Notes under the pieces: generated by a model | Told to the model about the DNA's origin: nothing | Seen by the model: only the letters and a program-made list of their open reading frames with translations | The model's database searches: none | Source: Idiomarina sp. MD25a | GTDB lineage: Bacteria > Pseudomonadota > Gammaproteobacteria > Enterobacterales > Alteromonadaceae | Length of the DNA stretch: 64,000 bases | Direction of reading: 5' to 3' | NCBI RefSeq assembly: GCF_001870515.1 | Contig: NZ_MDGT01000005.1 | Coordinates: forward strand, 220,244-284,243 | Position numbers and translations under genes: made by a program | Shown here: piece by piece, positions 50,088 to 61,448 of the stretch | Layout: every line of letters starts with the position of its first letter | Position numbering within the stretch: the stretch's first letter is position 1

Positions 50088-52379
50088 TTGCCATTGCGTT
50101 ACAAAGTTGCCAAAGCATCCGCTGTCTTATTTACACTCTTCAGCGCATCAGTTTCTGCTCAGCAGGCGCTCACGAGTGTGTGCTCAGCGCGTTATAGTCA
50201 GTGGAGTTTCGAGGAACCCGAATTTGACGTTTCCGAGCAACTGCCGGGCAGCATCTTAGTGCATTCGGATAACTCGAACGTCAGTAACAACGGCGAAGCC
50301 TTGTTCACCGGCAACGTCAGCATCCGTCAGGACGGTCAATGGCTCCTCACGGAGTCTGCACGGATTAATCAAGAAAGACAAACCATCGATGCCAATCAAG
50401 GTGTGTTGTTTTCAGATGGTTACATTCAAGTAAAAGGTAACTCATTCAACTACAACGGTGTTTCATCAACCGCAGAGTTACGCGATACTGAATATCGAAT
50501 GAAAAGCACGCAAGCTCGGGGGCAAGCACAGTTGCTGCGTTTATCAGAGCAACATGTCAATCTGTTTTCTTCTAGCTTTACCACCTGCCCAACCGATGAC
50601 CCTGCTTGGAAACTCACAGCGGATCGTATTGAGATAAGCCAAGATGAAGACTTTGGCGAGGCTTGGGGTGCTAAAGTTGAGCTTTTCGATATCCCAGTGA
50701 TTTATTTACCGTATTTTACCTTCCCGGTGAACGATAAACGCAAAACAGGCTTTCTCTACCCGACGATAGACACCTCGTCTATTAATGGCTTAGAGGTCGA
50801 GGTGCCTTATTACTTTAATATTGCGCCCAACATGGACGCCACCTTAGCACCTGTCTATATCAGTAAGCGCGGCACGATGTTGAAGTCAGAGTATCGATTC
50901 CTGACCGATAATTACGGTGGTCAAATTAATCTAGAATACTTACAAAATGATTCGCTACGATTAGACAATGCTGACCGTTATTTATGGCATATCGATCAGC
51001 AAGCACAATTCGGAGATCACTGGCGCGCCTATGTCGACGCAACTCAGATCTCTGATGATAACTACCTCAATGACTTTGGGAGCGATTTTGCAGGTCGAGC
51101 GGACACGCACTTGTACCGTGTCGCACAAGTGGATTACTTAAACGACAATTTCTTTGCCCGTTTACGCACTGAAGATTACGAGTTGCTAGGTCAGTATCAA
51201 AGCCCGTTCCGAACGCTCCCACAACTATCGATGCGTTACGACCAAGGTAGCTATACTGGGATTAATTGGGCTGTCGAAAGCGAGCTCACTTACTTTCAAA
51301 ACCAAGATGACGCGAATCAGTACGCGACACGTGCGCACCTTGAACCAAGCTTAAGTTATTCGGTCGAAGCGCCAGCGTATGATGGTGAAGCAGAATTTTC
51401 CTATCTCTATACGCACTATCGTCAGGAACGTCCGAACACTGAGTTGTCAGATTCAGTCTCACGCTCACTTCCACGCGCACGACTTCGCGGTCGTTTGCAC
51501 CTTGAGCGCTTTTTTGATGGTGACGACGGATCGTATCGCCAAACTTTAGTACCTCAAGTTCAGTATCTATATGTACCGTACGAAGACCAGTCAAATATTG
51601 GCATTTACGATACAACCTTGATGCAAGATGACTATTACGGTCTTTTCCGGGCGCAGCGATACTCGGGCTTAGATCGCATTGCAGAAGCCAACCAGATCAC
51701 CTATGGTGCCACCACAAGTATCTTTGATCAGCGTGAACGTGAGTTGTTACGCTTTGCGTTTGGTCAAATCTATTATTTTGATGAAAGCCGTACCGAACTG
51801 TTGGAACAGAACATCGCGCGCACGTCGAGCAATACCGAATGGGTTGCCGACTTGACTTGGGCGATAACACCCAACTGGAGTGTGAAAAGCGCAATACAGT
51901 ACGACACGGAACTAAACCAGACGAGAAAGAGTCAGACCGCTGTAGAGTATCGTTTTGATAATAAAAATCTCGTTCAGATCAATCATCGCAAAGCAACGAA
52001 TATATTGAACAGCGATATTGAGCAGGTCGGGGCGCAAGCGGTTTGGGAAATTAACAATCAATGGCAGGTCGCAGCCAACGTTTACTACGATTTAGTTAAT
52101 AGTCGTACTAACGACGCTATTTTAGGTGTTCAATATAGTAGTTGTTGCTGGGCATTAAGAGTAAGTGCGTATCGTCGTATTAACCTTAATCTTGAACCGG
52201 CAATGGCAGGCACCGCTAACGCTGGCATGATGCAAAACACATTTGCGGCGCCGGAGTTTGACAATGGTGTCAGCTTACAGTTTATTATCAGCGGCCTTTC
52301 AAGCGACGGAAGCAGTCTGATCGAAATGCTTGAAAAAAGCATTTACGGCTACAGACGACCTTTTTACTTAAGTAACTAG
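50088..52379 (+). CDS. lptD: LPS-assembly protein LptD
   Basis: A 763-residue outer-membrane protein that inserts lipopolysaccharide. A signal peptide (~1-24) precedes the OstA-like periplasmic domain (ILVHSDNSNVSNNGEALFTG) and a 26-strand-type barrel. Four cysteines, C32, C167 and the adjacent pair C686/C687, match the disulfide scheme of E. coli LptD. The TTG start at 50088 has CGGA ~10 bases upstream, so it is weak. It ends with surA beginning within its stop region, and the two products cooperate since SurA chaperones LptD. Confidence 0.95.
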   Translation: MPLRYKVAKASAVLFTLFSASVSAQQALTSVCSARYSQWSFEEPEFDVSEQLPGSILVHSDNSNVSNNGEALFTGNVSIRQDGQWLLTESARINQERQTIDANQGVLFSDGYIQVKGNSFNYNGVSSTAELRDTEYRMKSTQARGQAQLLRLSEQHVNLFSSSFTTCPTDDPAWKLTADRIEISQDEDFGEAWGAKVELFDIPVIYLPYFTFPVNDKRKTGFLYPTIDTSSINGLEVEVPYYFNIAPNMDATLAPVYISKRGTMLKSEYRFLTDNYGGQINLEYLQNDSLRLDNADRYLWHIDQQAQFGDHWRAYVDATQISDDNYLNDFGSDFAGRADTHLYRVAQVDYLNDNFFARLRTEDYELLGQYQSPFRTLPQLSMRYDQGSYTGINWAVESELTYFQNQDDANQYATRAHLEPSLSYSVEAPAYDGEAEFSYLYTHYRQERPNTELSDSVSRSLPRARLRGRLHLERFFDGDDGSYRQTLVPQVQYLYVPYEDQSNIGIYDTTLMQDDYYGLFRAQRYSGLDRIAEANQITYGATTSIFDQRERELLRFAFGQIYYFDESRTELLEQNIARTSSNTEWVADLTWAITPNWSVKSAIQYDTELNQTRKSQTAVEYRFDNKNLVQINHRKATNILNSDIEQVGAQAVWEINNQWQVAANVYYDLVNSRTNDAILGVQYSSCCWALRVSAYRRINLNLEPAMAGTANAGMMQNTFAAPEFDNGVSLQFIISGLSSDGSSLIEMLEKSIYGYRRPFYLSN

Positions 52380-52390
52380 TGGTACAAATA

Positions 52391-53689
52391 ATGAAACAGT
52401 TAGTTAAATTCAGCACTTCAATCAGCATCGCTTTGATGATGTGCGTAACAGCAACGGTGGCTCAAGCACAACAAGTGTTAGACCGCGTAGCCGTTATCGT
52501 AGATGATGGTGTCATTTTAGAAAGCCAGATTGAGCAGTTAATAAAGCAAGTCAAACAATCAGACAACTTCTCAGCGGCTAATGCACCCTCCGACGAAGTG
52601 TTGCGTACCCAAGCAACCGAACGATTAATTCAGCAAGAACTGCAACTGCAGATGGCTGAGCGTATGGGTATCGAGGTATCTGAAGCACAACTCGATCAAG
52701 CAATTTCACGTGTTGCACAAGATCGTGGTATGAGTGTTGATGAGTTGCGTGAAACCACGGTTGCATCTGGCCAAAGTTGGCCTGCTTTCCGTGAGCAGAT
52801 TAAAACTGAAATCATCACCAGTCAGGTTGAGCGGGCCTCGGTACAACGTCGCGTATCGGTTACGCCGCAAGAAGTCGAAAACTTAGTTAATCTAATTGAA
52901 CAAAATAACTCGTCACCTACCGAGTACCGTTTGCAGCAGATCTTGATTGGTGTTGATTCTGAGGCATCGAGCGAAAAGCAAGAAGCGGCTAAACGCCGAG
53001 CGGAAGCGGTCATCGACCGTTTAAACGAAGGTGATGACTTTTCCCAACTAGCTATTCGCTCTTCATCAGGCTCAAATGCCTTGGATGGCGGTGACTTAGG
53101 TTGGATGACTGAAAACACGATGCCAACGCTGTTTGCTGAAGTTGTCAAAGGTAAGGGCAAAGGCGAGATCATCGGTCCTATCCGCAGTGGCGTAGGTTTC
53201 CATATCTTACGTGTCGCTGATAAACGTGGTGAACAAGTTGTTGAAGTGCAGGAAGTTGAAGCACGCCATATTCTCATCAAGCCATCAGTGATTTTGTCGG
53301 ATAATAAAGCAAAAGAAATGCTAAGCGAGTTTCGTCAGCAAATCATGGACGGCGAGAAGACCTTTGCGGAACTTGCTAAGGAGCACTCTGCCGATCCGGG
53401 CTCTGCATCACGAGGTGGTGACCTAGGTTGGTCACGTCCTGATCGTTACGCTGAAGAGTTTAAACAACAAGTCAGTACACTTGAGAAGGGCGTCATCAGC
53501 GAACCTTTCCGCACTCAATTCGGTTGGCACATTGTCGAAGTGATGGATCGTCGTACCCTTGACGCGACGCAAGAAAGTAAGCGAGACAAAGCCTATCAAA
53601 TGCTGTTCTCTCGTAAGTATCGTGAGGAAGTCGACACCTGGCGCCAAGAAATGCGTGATCGTGCATACGTTCGCGTAGTAGCTAAGTAA
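52391..53689 (+). CDS. surA: Periplasmic chaperone/peptidyl-prolyl isomerase SurA
   Basis: A 432-residue outer-membrane-protein chaperone. A signal peptide (to ~VAQAQQ) is followed by the SurA N-terminal domain ([20 protein letters not shown]), then two parvulin domains: the first with [20 protein letters not shown], the second with [20 protein letters not shown] and [12 protein letters not shown] chose the ATG at 52391 over a GTG at 52379 because the signal peptide then has the usual KxL start. It lies between lptD and pdxA, 1 base before the latter. Confidence 0.94.
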   Translation: MKQLVKFSTSISIALMMCVTATVAQAQQVLDRVAVIVDDGVILESQIEQLIKQVKQSDNFSAANAPSDEVLRTQATERLIQQELQLQMAERMGIEVSEAQLDQAISRVAQDRGMSVDELRETTVASGQSWPAFREQIKTEIITSQVERASVQRRVSVTPQEVENLVNLIEQNNSSPTEYRLQQILIGVDSEASSEKQEAAKRRAEAVIDRLNEGDDFSQLAIRSSSGSNALDGGDLGWMTENTMPTLFAEVVKGKGKGEIIGPIRSGVGFHILRVADKRGEQVVEVQEVEARHILIKPSVILSDNKAKEMLSEFRQQIMDGEKTFAELAKEHSADPGSASRGGDLGWSRPDRYAEEFKQQVSTLEKGVISEPFRTQFGWHIVEVMDRRTLDATQESKRDKAYQMLFSRKYREEVDTWRQEMRDRAYVRVVAK

Positions 53690-53690
53690 C

Positions 53691-54677
53691 ATGCGTCCAC
53701 TGCTTGCCTTTACCCCCGGCGAACCCGCCGGGGTTGGCCCTGATTTAGCCGTAATGATCGCGCAACAGAATTGGAATGCGGATATTGTTGCCATAGCCGA
53801 TAGCGACTTGCTGAAACAGCGAGCGACGGAACTCAATCTACCATTGACCTTGGTGCCCTACGACGGGACTCGACCCACCTCACCCATGCAGCCTGGTCAG
53901 CTGTTTATTAAACATGTTCCGCTTGCCACGCCGGCTATTGCTGGTGAGTTAAATGTTGCCAACGGTCAATATGTCGTAGAAACCCTAACGATTGCATCTG
54001 ATGGCAACTTAACCGGAGAATTTGACGCTATCGTCACCGGCCCCGTACATAAAGGCATTATTAATGAAGCGGGTGTCGCTTTTTCAGGTCATACTGAATT
54101 CTTTGCTAACAAGGCCGACCGCTCTGATGTTGTTATGATGCTCGCAACAGAAGGACTTCGCGTGGCGTTGGTAACCACTCACATTCCTCTTGCGTACGTG
54201 GCAAAAGCGATCACAGCGGAGCGCGTGGAGAAAATCATCCGTATTTTACATGATGATTTGAAGCAGAAATTTGGTGAGCAGCAACCCAATATATTAGTGT
54301 GTGGTTTAAATCCGCATGCGGGTGAAGGTGGACACCTCGGTCACGAGGACGAAGCTATTATTTCGCCAGTAATCAGAAAACTACAAAGAGATGGTATGCA
54401 CGTCTCGGGCCCTTACCCGGCTGATACATTATTTCAGCCTAAATACTTAGAATCAGCTTCGGCGGTTGTTGCTATGTATCACGATCAAGGGCTGCCTGTG
54501 TTAAAGTATAAGGGCTTTGGTAAAGCCGTGAATATCACGTTAGGACTGCCTTATATCCGCACATCAGTGGATCACGGCACTGCTTTGGATATGGCGGGCA
54601 GCCCAGACATTAATCCGGGCAGTTGTCAGCTCGCGATTCAGACAGCAATTGATATGGTAAATAACTCAAAACTATGA
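53691..54677 (+). CDS. pdxA: 4-hydroxythreonine-4-phosphate dehydrogenase
   Basis: A 328-residue enzyme of pyridoxal phosphate synthesis. It has [20 protein letters not shown] at the start, [52 protein letters not shown] with metal-binding His, and [20 protein letters not shown]. It is very close to E. coli PdxA in order and length. It overlaps rsmA by 4 bases. Epd at 33278 acts earlier in this pathway. Confidence 0.96.
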   Translation: MRPLLAFTPGEPAGVGPDLAVMIAQQNWNADIVAIADSDLLKQRATELNLPLTLVPYDGTRPTSPMQPGQLFIKHVPLATPAIAGELNVANGQYVVETLTIASDGNLTGEFDAIVTGPVHKGIINEAGVAFSGHTEFFANKADRSDVVMMLATEGLRVALVTTHIPLAYVAKAITAERVEKIIRILHDDLKQKFGEQQPNILVCGLNPHAGEGGHLGHEDEAIISPVIRKLQRDGMHVSGPYPADTLFQPKYLESASAVVAMYHDQGLPVLKYKGFGKAVNITLGLPYIRTSVDHGTALDMAGSPDINPGSCQLAIQTAIDMVNNSKL

Positions 54678-55483
54678 GCAAAACTCACTTAGGGCACCGA
54701 GCGCGTAAGCGGTTTGGTCAAAACTTTTTAAATGACGAGAACATCATTGAATCGATCGTCGATGCGATTCATCCGCTGAAAGGCGAAAACCTAGTTGAGA
54801 TTGGGCCCGGTCTTGCGGCCTTGACGGAACCTGTTGCTGAGCGCTGTGAGCATTTACGCGTAGTCGAACTTGACCGTGATCTGGCGGATCGCTTAGAGTC
54901 GCATCCATTCCTCAGCAAACACTTAGAAGTGATTCGCGCTGACGCCATGAAGGTCGACTTTAAAGAATTCGCTTCTCCCGAACATAAGCTGCGCGTCTTT
55001 GGCAACTTACCCTACAATATCTCCACACCACTGATATTTCATTTACTACAGTTCAGTGATCATGTTGAAGATATGCACTTCATGCTGCAAAAAGAAGTCG
55101 TGGATCGCTTAACAGCGGAGCCTGGTAGTAAGACCTATGGCCGCATCAGCGTCAGTGTGCAACAACGTTGCGAGGTACAAAAGGTACTGGATGTTCCACC
55201 CGAGGCATTTACACCACCACCCAAAGTGGAGTCCGCGGTGGTTAGGCTGCGTCCCTATTCTGTGAGTCCACATCCAGTTAAAGACGTTAGTCAATTACAA
55301 TCATTGTGTTTGACAGCTTTTAATCAAAGACGTAAAACAATTAGAAACAATCTCAAAAAGCTCATTGATGATACGCAATTAGAAACACTTGGAATAAACC
55401 CAAGTGCTCGTCCCGAGACACTCTCGGTTGCAGACTATTGTCGAATCTCTGATTGGCTGACGGATAACCAGAAGTCCCTATGA
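54674..55483 (+). CDS. rsmA: 16S rRNA (adenine(1518)-N6/adenine(1519)-N6) dimethyltransferase
   Basis: A 269-residue KsgA-type methyltransferase. It shows [20 protein letters not shown], the AdoMet-binding [19 protein letters not shown], the catalytic [17 protein letters not shown] and the C-terminal [17 protein letters not shown] stretch. The ATG overlaps pdxA by 4 bases, and the stop overlaps apaG by 4 bases, an order found in E. coli (pdxA-ksgA-apaGH). Confidence 0.97.
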   Translation: MSKTHLGHRARKRFGQNFLNDENIIESIVDAIHPLKGENLVEIGPGLAALTEPVAERCEHLRVVELDRDLADRLESHPFLSKHLEVIRADAMKVDFKEFASPEHKLRVFGNLPYNISTPLIFHLLQFSDHVEDMHFMLQKEVVDRLTAEPGSKTYGRISVSVQQRCEVQKVLDVPPEAFTPPPKVESAVVRLRPYSVSPHPVKDVSQLQSLCLTAFNQRRKTIRNNLKKLIDDTQLETLGINPSARPETLSVADYCRISDWLTDNQKSL

Positions 55484-55857
55484 CGGTAAAAACACAGGTT
55501 CAAATCGAAGTCACTACACAATATATCGCGGCACAATCAAACCCGAGCCAGGGTCAGTATGTGTTTTCGTATACCATTACCATCAGCAACAATGCCGCTC
55601 ATGACGTTACCCTTAAAAGCCGCGAGTGGCGCATTACCGACGCAGAGGGTAAAGTAACTCGAGTCGCAGGCGAAGGCGTTATTGGTCAACAACCATGTAT
55701 CAGCCCGGGTGACTCGTTCACATACACCAGCGGCACTGTGATAGCGACCCCCGTTGGGATGATGGAAGGCCATTATTTGATGCTCTCTGAGCAAGGCGAG
55801 CAGTTCAAAGTAGCTATTCCGTCGTTTCGTTTAGCGATTCCAAATATTATTCACTAG
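55480..55857 (+). CDS. apaG: ApaG protein
   Basis: A 125-residue Co2+/Mg2+-efflux-associated protein with the family's beta-sandwich motifs: [60 protein letters not shown] and [13 protein letters not shown]. coli ApaG is also 125 residues. It overlaps rsmA by 4 bases and precedes apaH by 4, as in enteric bacteria. The biochemical role is still unclear. Confidence 0.96.
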   Translation: MTVKTQVQIEVTTQYIAAQSNPSQGQYVFSYTITISNNAAHDVTLKSREWRITDAEGKVTRVAGEGVIGQQPCISPGDSFTYTSGTVIATPVGMMEGHYLMLSEQGEQFKVAIPSFRLAIPNIIH

Positions 55858-55861
55858 CGTA

Positions 55862-56674
55862 ATGGCGACTTATTTAGTTGGCGATATCCAAGGCTGTTAC
55901 GCTGAGCTAATGGAGCTACTTAATCAAGTAGGCTTCTCCAGCAAAACGGATTCTTTATGGTGTGTCGGGGATATTGTTGCCAGAGGGCCAGACTCTAAGG
56001 CCGCGTTAGATTTTTTCGTGGATAGTGGTGACGCCGTTAATACCGTGCTGGGAAACCACGACCTGAACTTGCTCGCTGTGTTAATGGGCTCACGTGAAGT
56101 TAACCCTAAAGACAAACTCAATGCGATTGTCTCATCTACCCGTCGCTTAGACTATATCGACTGGATACGAGAGCAACCCTTGCTGCATCATTTCGAACAG
56201 CACAATACGTTATTGAGTCATGCAGGTATTTATCCTTTTTGGTCTACCGCGCAAGCCAAAACATTGGCATCAGAAGTTACGCAATCACTCAAAAGTGACG
56301 CGATGCCCAGCTTGGTTGAGCACATGTTTTCTAATCAACCAAATAATTGGTGCTCAAGTCTCAGCGGATTTGACCGATACCGATTTATAATCAATGCGTT
56401 TACGCGCATGCGCTATTGCAGCGACACCGGTGAACTGGATTTTCGCCGTAAGAACCATCCACAACAAGACACGGATGCTCAGTGGAAACCATGGTTTGAA
56501 TTGTCCCAAAGGAGTGAGCGTATTGTCTTCGGACATTGGGCAGCACTAATGGGAGAAACTCAAAAAACGAAATATGTTGGGTTGGACACCGGTTGCGTAT
56601 GGGGTCAGTACATGACGCTGTTTCATTTAGAACAACAAAGATACTACACACAACCGTCCCAATCCCAATCGTAG
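55862..56674 (+). CDS. apaH: Bis(5'-nucleosyl)-tetraphosphatase, symmetrical
   Basis: A 270-residue metallophosphatase that splits Ap4A into two ADP. It has the metal motifs YLVGDIQGCYAELMELL, VGDIVARGPDSKAAL, TVLGNHDLNLLAVLMGS, and LLSHAGIYPFWS, with FGHWAALMGETQKTKYVGLD near the end. The family usually has 270-280 residues. It ends the lptD-surA-pdxA-rsmA-apaG-apaH series. Confidence 0.96.
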   Translation: MATYLVGDIQGCYAELMELLNQVGFSSKTDSLWCVGDIVARGPDSKAALDFFVDSGDAVNTVLGNHDLNLLAVLMGSREVNPKDKLNAIVSSTRRLDYIDWIREQPLLHHFEQHNTLLSHAGIYPFWSTAQAKTLASEVTQSLKSDAMPSLVEHMFSNQPNNWCSSLSGFDRYRFIINAFTRMRYCSDTGELDFRRKNHPQQDTDAQWKPWFELSQRSERIVFGHWAALMGETQKTKYVGLDTGCVWGQYMTLFHLEQQRYYTQPSQSQS

Positions 56675-56699
56675 TTATAGCGATGCTGAGGATTGTCTT

Positions 56700-58700
56700 A
56701 TGAAAATTACTGTCGCAATGCGGGTTATTGGTGGCTTCGCGCTGATTACCTTGCTTTTGCTCGTTATCAGTTTGAGTTCGTTGTTCAATATCAACAGCAT
56801 AGGCTCATCGGTCGAACGTCTTAATGATAAAGCCGTTCCAGCGCTAGAGAGCGTTGCCGGACTCAAGGTGGATGTACTTCAGTTAGGCGCCTTGCAAAGC
56901 GAAACCTATTACGATGAAACCATTGACCAATTGAGCACCCATACAAAGAGTTTCGATAGTACGCGTCAACAATTCTCAACGTCGTTAGATGAAACCATGA
57001 GCTTAATTCGGGGAGAGGGCTATTCCAAACTGGTAGAGCAGCTTGAAGCTGATGCGAGCCGCTACGTGGACTCGATTGATACACTGTTTGCTCAACAACG
57101 TAAGTATCTTGAACTTGAGCAAACGGCGAAAGACCAGTTAGACCAAATCGCATTCAACATCGATGACGCTTCTATTATGATGCTAGACACCTCTGATATG
57201 TCAGAGGTGCCCGAAGTAAAACAGCTTGCTCGCTCAATAGAGTCGTCTTTATCCTCGCTTGTCACACTCATGTATGACCTCAGCAAAGCTGATGCGATTG
57301 ACCGTGCCGAAGTGATTCAAAGTGAAATTGGTATCAACATCGATTCATTACGCCCTCGCTTAGAGAGTCTGGAGTCTGCTGCAACAGCCGATACCGAACA
57401 GTTGGTGAACGATGGACTTGAACTTATCCGCGGAGCGCTGGGCAACCTGCAGGGTGCAGGCTCTTATCCTGATAATATCGTGAACCGCCTGAAAACGCGT
57501 GCGACGGAAGAGCAAACGCTGGCTAAGTCCAAACAGGAGTTAGATGGTTTAATCGAACTTGCCAATGAGTTGCAAGCGGCAGTGCGCAACATTGCGGACG
57601 AAACCCGTACCAACGTAGAGTCTTCTATTTCGACCTCAAGCTGGATCAACAGTATCCTGACTGTAGTGTCTATTGCGTTAGCCGTGATCATATCGTGGAT
57701 AACAGTACGCAGTATCAGTAACCCACTCAGCAAAGTTAACCACATGCTTAATATCATGGCCGAAGGTAACCTGACTGAGCGTGTTTCTTATGACTCACAG
57801 GACGAGTTTGGTACATTGGCCGAAAATACCAACAAGCTCACTGACAACCTGCGCAAATTGATTGAGGGTATTGCTAACCGCGCCACACAACTCGCAACGG
57901 CGGCGGAAGAGTCTTCGAGCGTATCCGACCAAACCACGCGCTCTATCGAAGAACAACGTAGTCAGATCGAGCAAGTAGCGACTGCTACTCAAGAAATGAA
58001 TAGCACAGCAAGCGAGATGGCTAGTGGTGCTGATCAAGCACTAGCTGAAATCCAGCACTCTGACCAGGAAGCCAAGCGAGTACGCGGTATCTCAGAGCAG
58101 AACCGTTCAACGATTGAACAATTGGCAAAAGAAATCGAAGGTGCATCATCGGTTATTAACCAGCTGTCAGAAAACAGCAAAAACATCGGTGGCATTTTGG
58201 ATGTTATCCGTGGCATCGCTGACCAGACCAACTTATTGGCGCTTAACGCAGCAATTGAAGCGGCACGAGCAGGCGAGCAAGGTCGCGGATTTGCGGTGGT
58301 TGCCGATGAAGTACGGACCTTGGCAAGCCGAACACAAGAGTCAACCGAAGAGATCCAAAGTATGATCGAATCACTTCAGACGGACTCTCAACGTGCGGTT
58401 GAGGTAATGGAACGTGGTCGTGCACAAGCTGAGCAAAGCGTACAGCAAACGGATGACGCAGCTTCGGCGTTGAATGCTATTACCGAATCGGTTCACCAAG
58501 CGGCTGATAGCAGTAACCACATTGCCAGCGCGGCACAAGAGCAAAGCCGCACGGCTCATGACATTAGTGAGCGTCTTGAAGCGATTGTCTCGATTGCAGA
58601 GCAAACTGCGTCAGGTTCTAAACAAACTGCGCAAGCCTCTAATGAAGTCGCTAAGTTGGCAGATGAATTACAAGACTCAATTAAGAGCTTCACCGTTTAA
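56700..58700 (+). CDS. Methyl-accepting chemotaxis protein
   Basis: A 666-residue chemoreceptor. A membrane helix (~8-30), a long helical periplasmic domain (~31-312), a second helix (~316-336), a HAMP domain (~337-390; SNPLSKVNHMLNIMAEGNLT) and a signalling domain follow in order. The hairpin tip is conserved (DVIRGIADQTNLLALNAAIE and FAVVADEVRTLASRTQEST, ~500-540). No C-terminal CheR-binding pentapeptide is present. The ligand domain resembles helical-bundle receptors with no assignable ligand. It is transcribed alone and ends at the bidirectional hairpin before tyrS. Confidence 0.95.
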   Translation: MKITVAMRVIGGFALITLLLLVISLSSLFNINSIGSSVERLNDKAVPALESVAGLKVDVLQLGALQSETYYDETIDQLSTHTKSFDSTRQQFSTSLDETMSLIRGEGYSKLVEQLEADASRYVDSIDTLFAQQRKYLELEQTAKDQLDQIAFNIDDASIMMLDTSDMSEVPEVKQLARSIESSLSSLVTLMYDLSKADAIDRAEVIQSEIGINIDSLRPRLESLESAATADTEQLVNDGLELIRGALGNLQGAGSYPDNIVNRLKTRATEEQTLAKSKQELDGLIELANELQAAVRNIADETRTNVESSISTSSWINSILTVVSIALAVIISWITVRSISNPLSKVNHMLNIMAEGNLTERVSYDSQDEFGTLAENTNKLTDNLRKLIEGIANRATQLATAAEESSSVSDQTTRSIEEQRSQIEQVATATQEMNSTASEMASGADQALAEIQHSDQEAKRVRGISEQNRSTIEQLAKEIEGASSVINQLSENSKNIGGILDVIRGIADQTNLLALNAAIEAARAGEQGRGFAVVADEVRTLASRTQESTEEIQSMIESLQTDSQRAVEVMERGRAQAEQSVQQTDDAASALNAITESVHQAADSSNHIASAAQEQSRTAHDISERLEAIVSIAEQTASGSKQTAQASNEVAKLADELQDSIKSFTV

Positions 58701-58722
58701 ATTAGGTGATTATCCACAAAAA

Positions 58723-58745
58723 AGGCTTGCCCACTGGGCAAGCCT
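58723..58745. terminator. Bidirectional Rho-independent terminator between mcp and tyrS
   Basis: AGGCTTGCCC (58723-58732) pairs with GGGCAAGCCT (58736-58745) around ACT; A-runs and T-runs flank it, so transcripts from both sides (mcp plus, tyrS minus) would end here. Confidence 0.93.
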
Positions 58746-58765
58746 TTTTTTATCGCCATCGCGAA

Positions 58766-59968
58766 TTAAACAAAGATAATTTTAGCAAATTTGCGCTTGC
58801 CGACTTGATATACGCCTGAATCTTCTTTAGTGCACATCAGTTTCGTGTCAGTGATTTTCTCACCATCCCGCTTAACTGCCGACTGTTTAATCATGCGCAT
58901 CGCATCCGATGTCGATGACACCAAACCAGCCGCCTTCAACGCATTACCAATAGCAATACCTTGATCGCCCGCTTCTACCTCTACTTCTTCAATATCATCC
59001 GGAATCGCATTCTTCTGAAAGCGTTGAATAAAGTCCTGCTCAGCCTTATCCGCAGCTTCCTCATCGTGAAACCGAGCAATGATTTCCTTAGCGAGCAAAA
59101 CTTTTATATTACGTGGGTTTTCGCCATTAGCGACTTGTTGTTTAAAGTCCTCGATTTGCTCTAGTGGGCGGAAACTTAGCAACTCGAAATAACGCCACAT
59201 AAGCTCATCAGATACTGACATCACCTTACCAAACATTTCATTGGCAGGCTCAGTGATTCCAATATAGTTATTCAGCGACTTTGACATTTTTTGAACACCG
59301 TCGAGGCCTTCGAGTAGCGGCATCATGATGACCGTTTGCGGGCGCTGACCTTCTTCTTTCTGCAATTCGCGTCCCATCAGCAGGTTAAAGCGTTGGTCGG
59401 TACCGCCCATTTCAACGTCAGCCTTAAGTTCGACAGAATCCCAGCCTTGCACCAACGGATAAAGGAACTCGTGAATGGCGATAGACTGATTGGCTTGATA
59501 GCGCTTTTTAAAGTCATCGCGTTCTAACATACGAGCCACGGTCTGACGCGCCGCTAGCTTAATCATGCCATCCGCACCGAGATTGTTCATCCACTCCGAG
59601 TTAAAGCGAATTTCTGTTTTCGCAGGATCGAGAATTTTAAAAACCTGCTCTTTATATGTTTCCGCGTTGGCCAACACATCCTCTCGGGTTAGAGGCTTAC
59701 GTGTAACATTTTTACCTGTAGGGTCGCCAATCATGCCAGTAAAGTCACCGATGAGGAAAATCACTTTATGGCCATAATCTTGAAATACCCGCAGCTTATT
59801 AATTAAGACCGTGTGGCCTAAGTGTAGATCCGGTGCTGTCGGATCAAAGCCAGCCTTGATAATCAGAGGTTTACCCTGCTCTAGCTTCTCAGCAAGTTCA
59901 CTCTCGATAAGGACTTCATCGGCACCGCGTGTAATTTCTGCTAAAGCTTCGGCCACCTGAGGGGTCAT
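58766..59968 (-). CDS. tyrS: Tyrosyl-tRNA synthetase
   Basis: A 400-residue class I synthetase. It has the HIGH motif in [47 protein letters not shown] and [12 protein letters not shown], with an S4 domain at ~340-400. The sequence opening [20 protein letters not shown] and the length of ~400 put it in the TyrZ-like group common in marine gammaproteobacteria rather than the E. coli 424-residue type. The ATG at 59968 has AGGAG about 8 bases upstream. It is divergent from the peptidase gene. Confidence 0.96.
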   Translation of the reverse strand: MTPQVAEALAEITRGADEVLIESELAEKLEQGKPLIIKAGFDPTAPDLHLGHTVLINKLRVFQDYGHKVIFLIGDFTGMIGDPTGKNVTRKPLTREDVLANAETYKEQVFKILDPAKTEIRFNSEWMNNLGADGMIKLAARQTVARMLERDDFKKRYQANQSIAIHEFLYPLVQGWDSVELKADVEMGGTDQRFNLLMGRELQKEEGQRPQTVIMMPLLEGLDGVQKMSKSLNNYIGITEPANEMFGKVMSVSDELMWRYFELLSFRPLEQIEDFKQQVANGENPRNIKVLLAKEIIARFHDEEAADKAEQDFIQRFQKNAIPDDIEEVEVEAGDQGIAIGNALKAAGLVSSTSDAMRMIKQSAVKRDGEKITDTKLMCTKEDSGVYQVGKRKFAKIIFV

Positions 59969-60131
59969 TGAGCCAATCTCCTACGTCGTGAATAAAGTGT
60001 AAAAGTGCTAGTTTACGCCATTTATAGCCCTGTTTTAACCTCTTTAATACTGGTATTCTTGAATTTTTCATATTATCCTCAAGAAAATCGCATTGAGCGA
60101 TGTTTAATCAAATAACGAAGTGCGCACCAAA

Positions 60132-61448
60132 ATGAATGTTCAAGTAGTACATAAAATCAAACAATTTATTGTTGATTTACCGCGTTCCCATAGAGTGCTT
60201 ATTAGCTCTGTGAGCGCGCTGTTATTCTTATTGTTGTTTGTACCGACCGAGCAGGCAACCGCCTCAAAAAATAGTAGTCAGCCAGACGAGCTTCTACCCG
60301 GACAACGCTATCAGCTTGAGCTGGTGTTTGAACCGGAACAGCAGGTCGACAACCAACAACCTGAGCTGTTCTGGCAGACTTACGTTGTCAAAAGTGGTGA
60401 CAGCTTAGCGAAAATCTTCGATACCCTTGGCTTTTCAGCGCAGCAACTGTATCGAGTGACTAACTCTGGCGATGAAGCTAAAAAGCTACGCAGCATGCAC
60501 CCTGGCGATGAGCTGCGTATTGCAACAGATGACAATGATGAGTTAGTGCAATTAGTCCATCACATCAGTGGCCTACAAACTCTCATTATTACTCGTCAGA
60601 ACGACGACTTTGTATCGGAAATCGAAACGCGCGAAGTCGAAACTCGTACCGAGTTTGCTCATGCCGTGATCGATAGTAGCTTTTGGAATGCTGCAATGGG
60701 TGCAGGCATGACCGATAACCAAATCATGAGCGTGGCAAACATTTTTGGCTGGGATATCGACTTTGCTTTAGATCTTCGCAAGGGCGATGAGTTTAGCGTA
60801 CTGTTCGAACGCGAGTTTGTGGATGGTGAGTTCGTCGGTTACGGCAAGATTTTAGCGGCTGAATTTGTTAACCAAGGTGAGTTATTCCAAGCGGTTTTGA
60901 ACACTGAAAATGGGCGATACTACACGCCGGAAGGGCGTGCAATGCGGAAGACGTTCCTACGCTCGCCCGTCAACTTTACGTATGTAAGTTCTAACTTTAA
61001 CCCGCGTCGCTTACACCCTGTTACAGGTCGTGTGCGTCCACACAACGGCACGGATTACGTGGCCGCGGTGGGAACCCCAGTCATGTCCGCGGGTGATGGC
61101 AAGGTCATTAAAGCCAGCTACAACTCGCTTAATGGTAACTATGTTTTTATTCAACACGGTGAGCGTTACGTGACCAAGTATCTGCACTTGAGTCGTAAAC
61201 ATGTCAAAACGGGTGATCGTGTTTCACAGGGCCAAATCATTGGACGTGTGGGATCTACGGGCCGAGTGACTGGCGCGCATTTACATTATGAGTTCTTGGT
61301 TAACGGTACACATCGTAATCCGCGCACAGTGGAGTTGCCTAAAGCCAAATCGCTATCCGAGTCAGAGTTACCGGCATTCAGAACACATGCCCAACAGCTA
61401 GTCGCCGTACTCAACGACAACAAGCGAATCTATCTGGCTATGCGCTAA
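60132..61448 (+). CDS. Peptidoglycan DD-endopeptidase, MepM-like (M23 with LysM-like domain)
   Basis: A 438-residue murein hydrolase that cuts cross-links to allow wall growth. An N-terminal membrane anchor (~25-45, SALLFLLLFVPTEQ) precedes a LysM-like YVVKSGDSLAKIFDTLGFS and the M23 domain. The zinc ligands are seen in RPHNGTDYVAAVG (His, Asp) and GAHLHYEFL. YVSSNFNPRRLHPVTGRVRP matches the E. coli MepM region. I chose the ATG at 60132 over a GTG at 60120; neither has a good ribosome site. anmK follows with a 1-base overlap, linking wall cutting with recycling. Confidence 0.9.
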   Translation: MNVQVVHKIKQFIVDLPRSHRVLISSVSALLFLLLFVPTEQATASKNSSQPDELLPGQRYQLELVFEPEQQVDNQQPELFWQTYVVKSGDSLAKIFDTLGFSAQQLYRVTNSGDEAKKLRSMHPGDELRIATDDNDELVQLVHHISGLQTLIITRQNDDFVSEIETREVETRTEFAHAVIDSSFWNAAMGAGMTDNQIMSVANIFGWDIDFALDLRKGDEFSVLFEREFVDGEFVGYGKILAAEFVNQGELFQAVLNTENGRYYTPEGRAMRKTFLRSPVNFTYVSSNFNPRRLHPVTGRVRPHNGTDYVAAVGTPVMSAGDGKVIKASYNSLNGNYVFIQHGERYVTKYLHLSRKHVKTGDRVSQGQIIGRVGSTGRVTGAHLHYEFLVNGTHRNPRTVELPKAKSLSESELPAFRTHAQQLVAVLNDNKRIYLAMR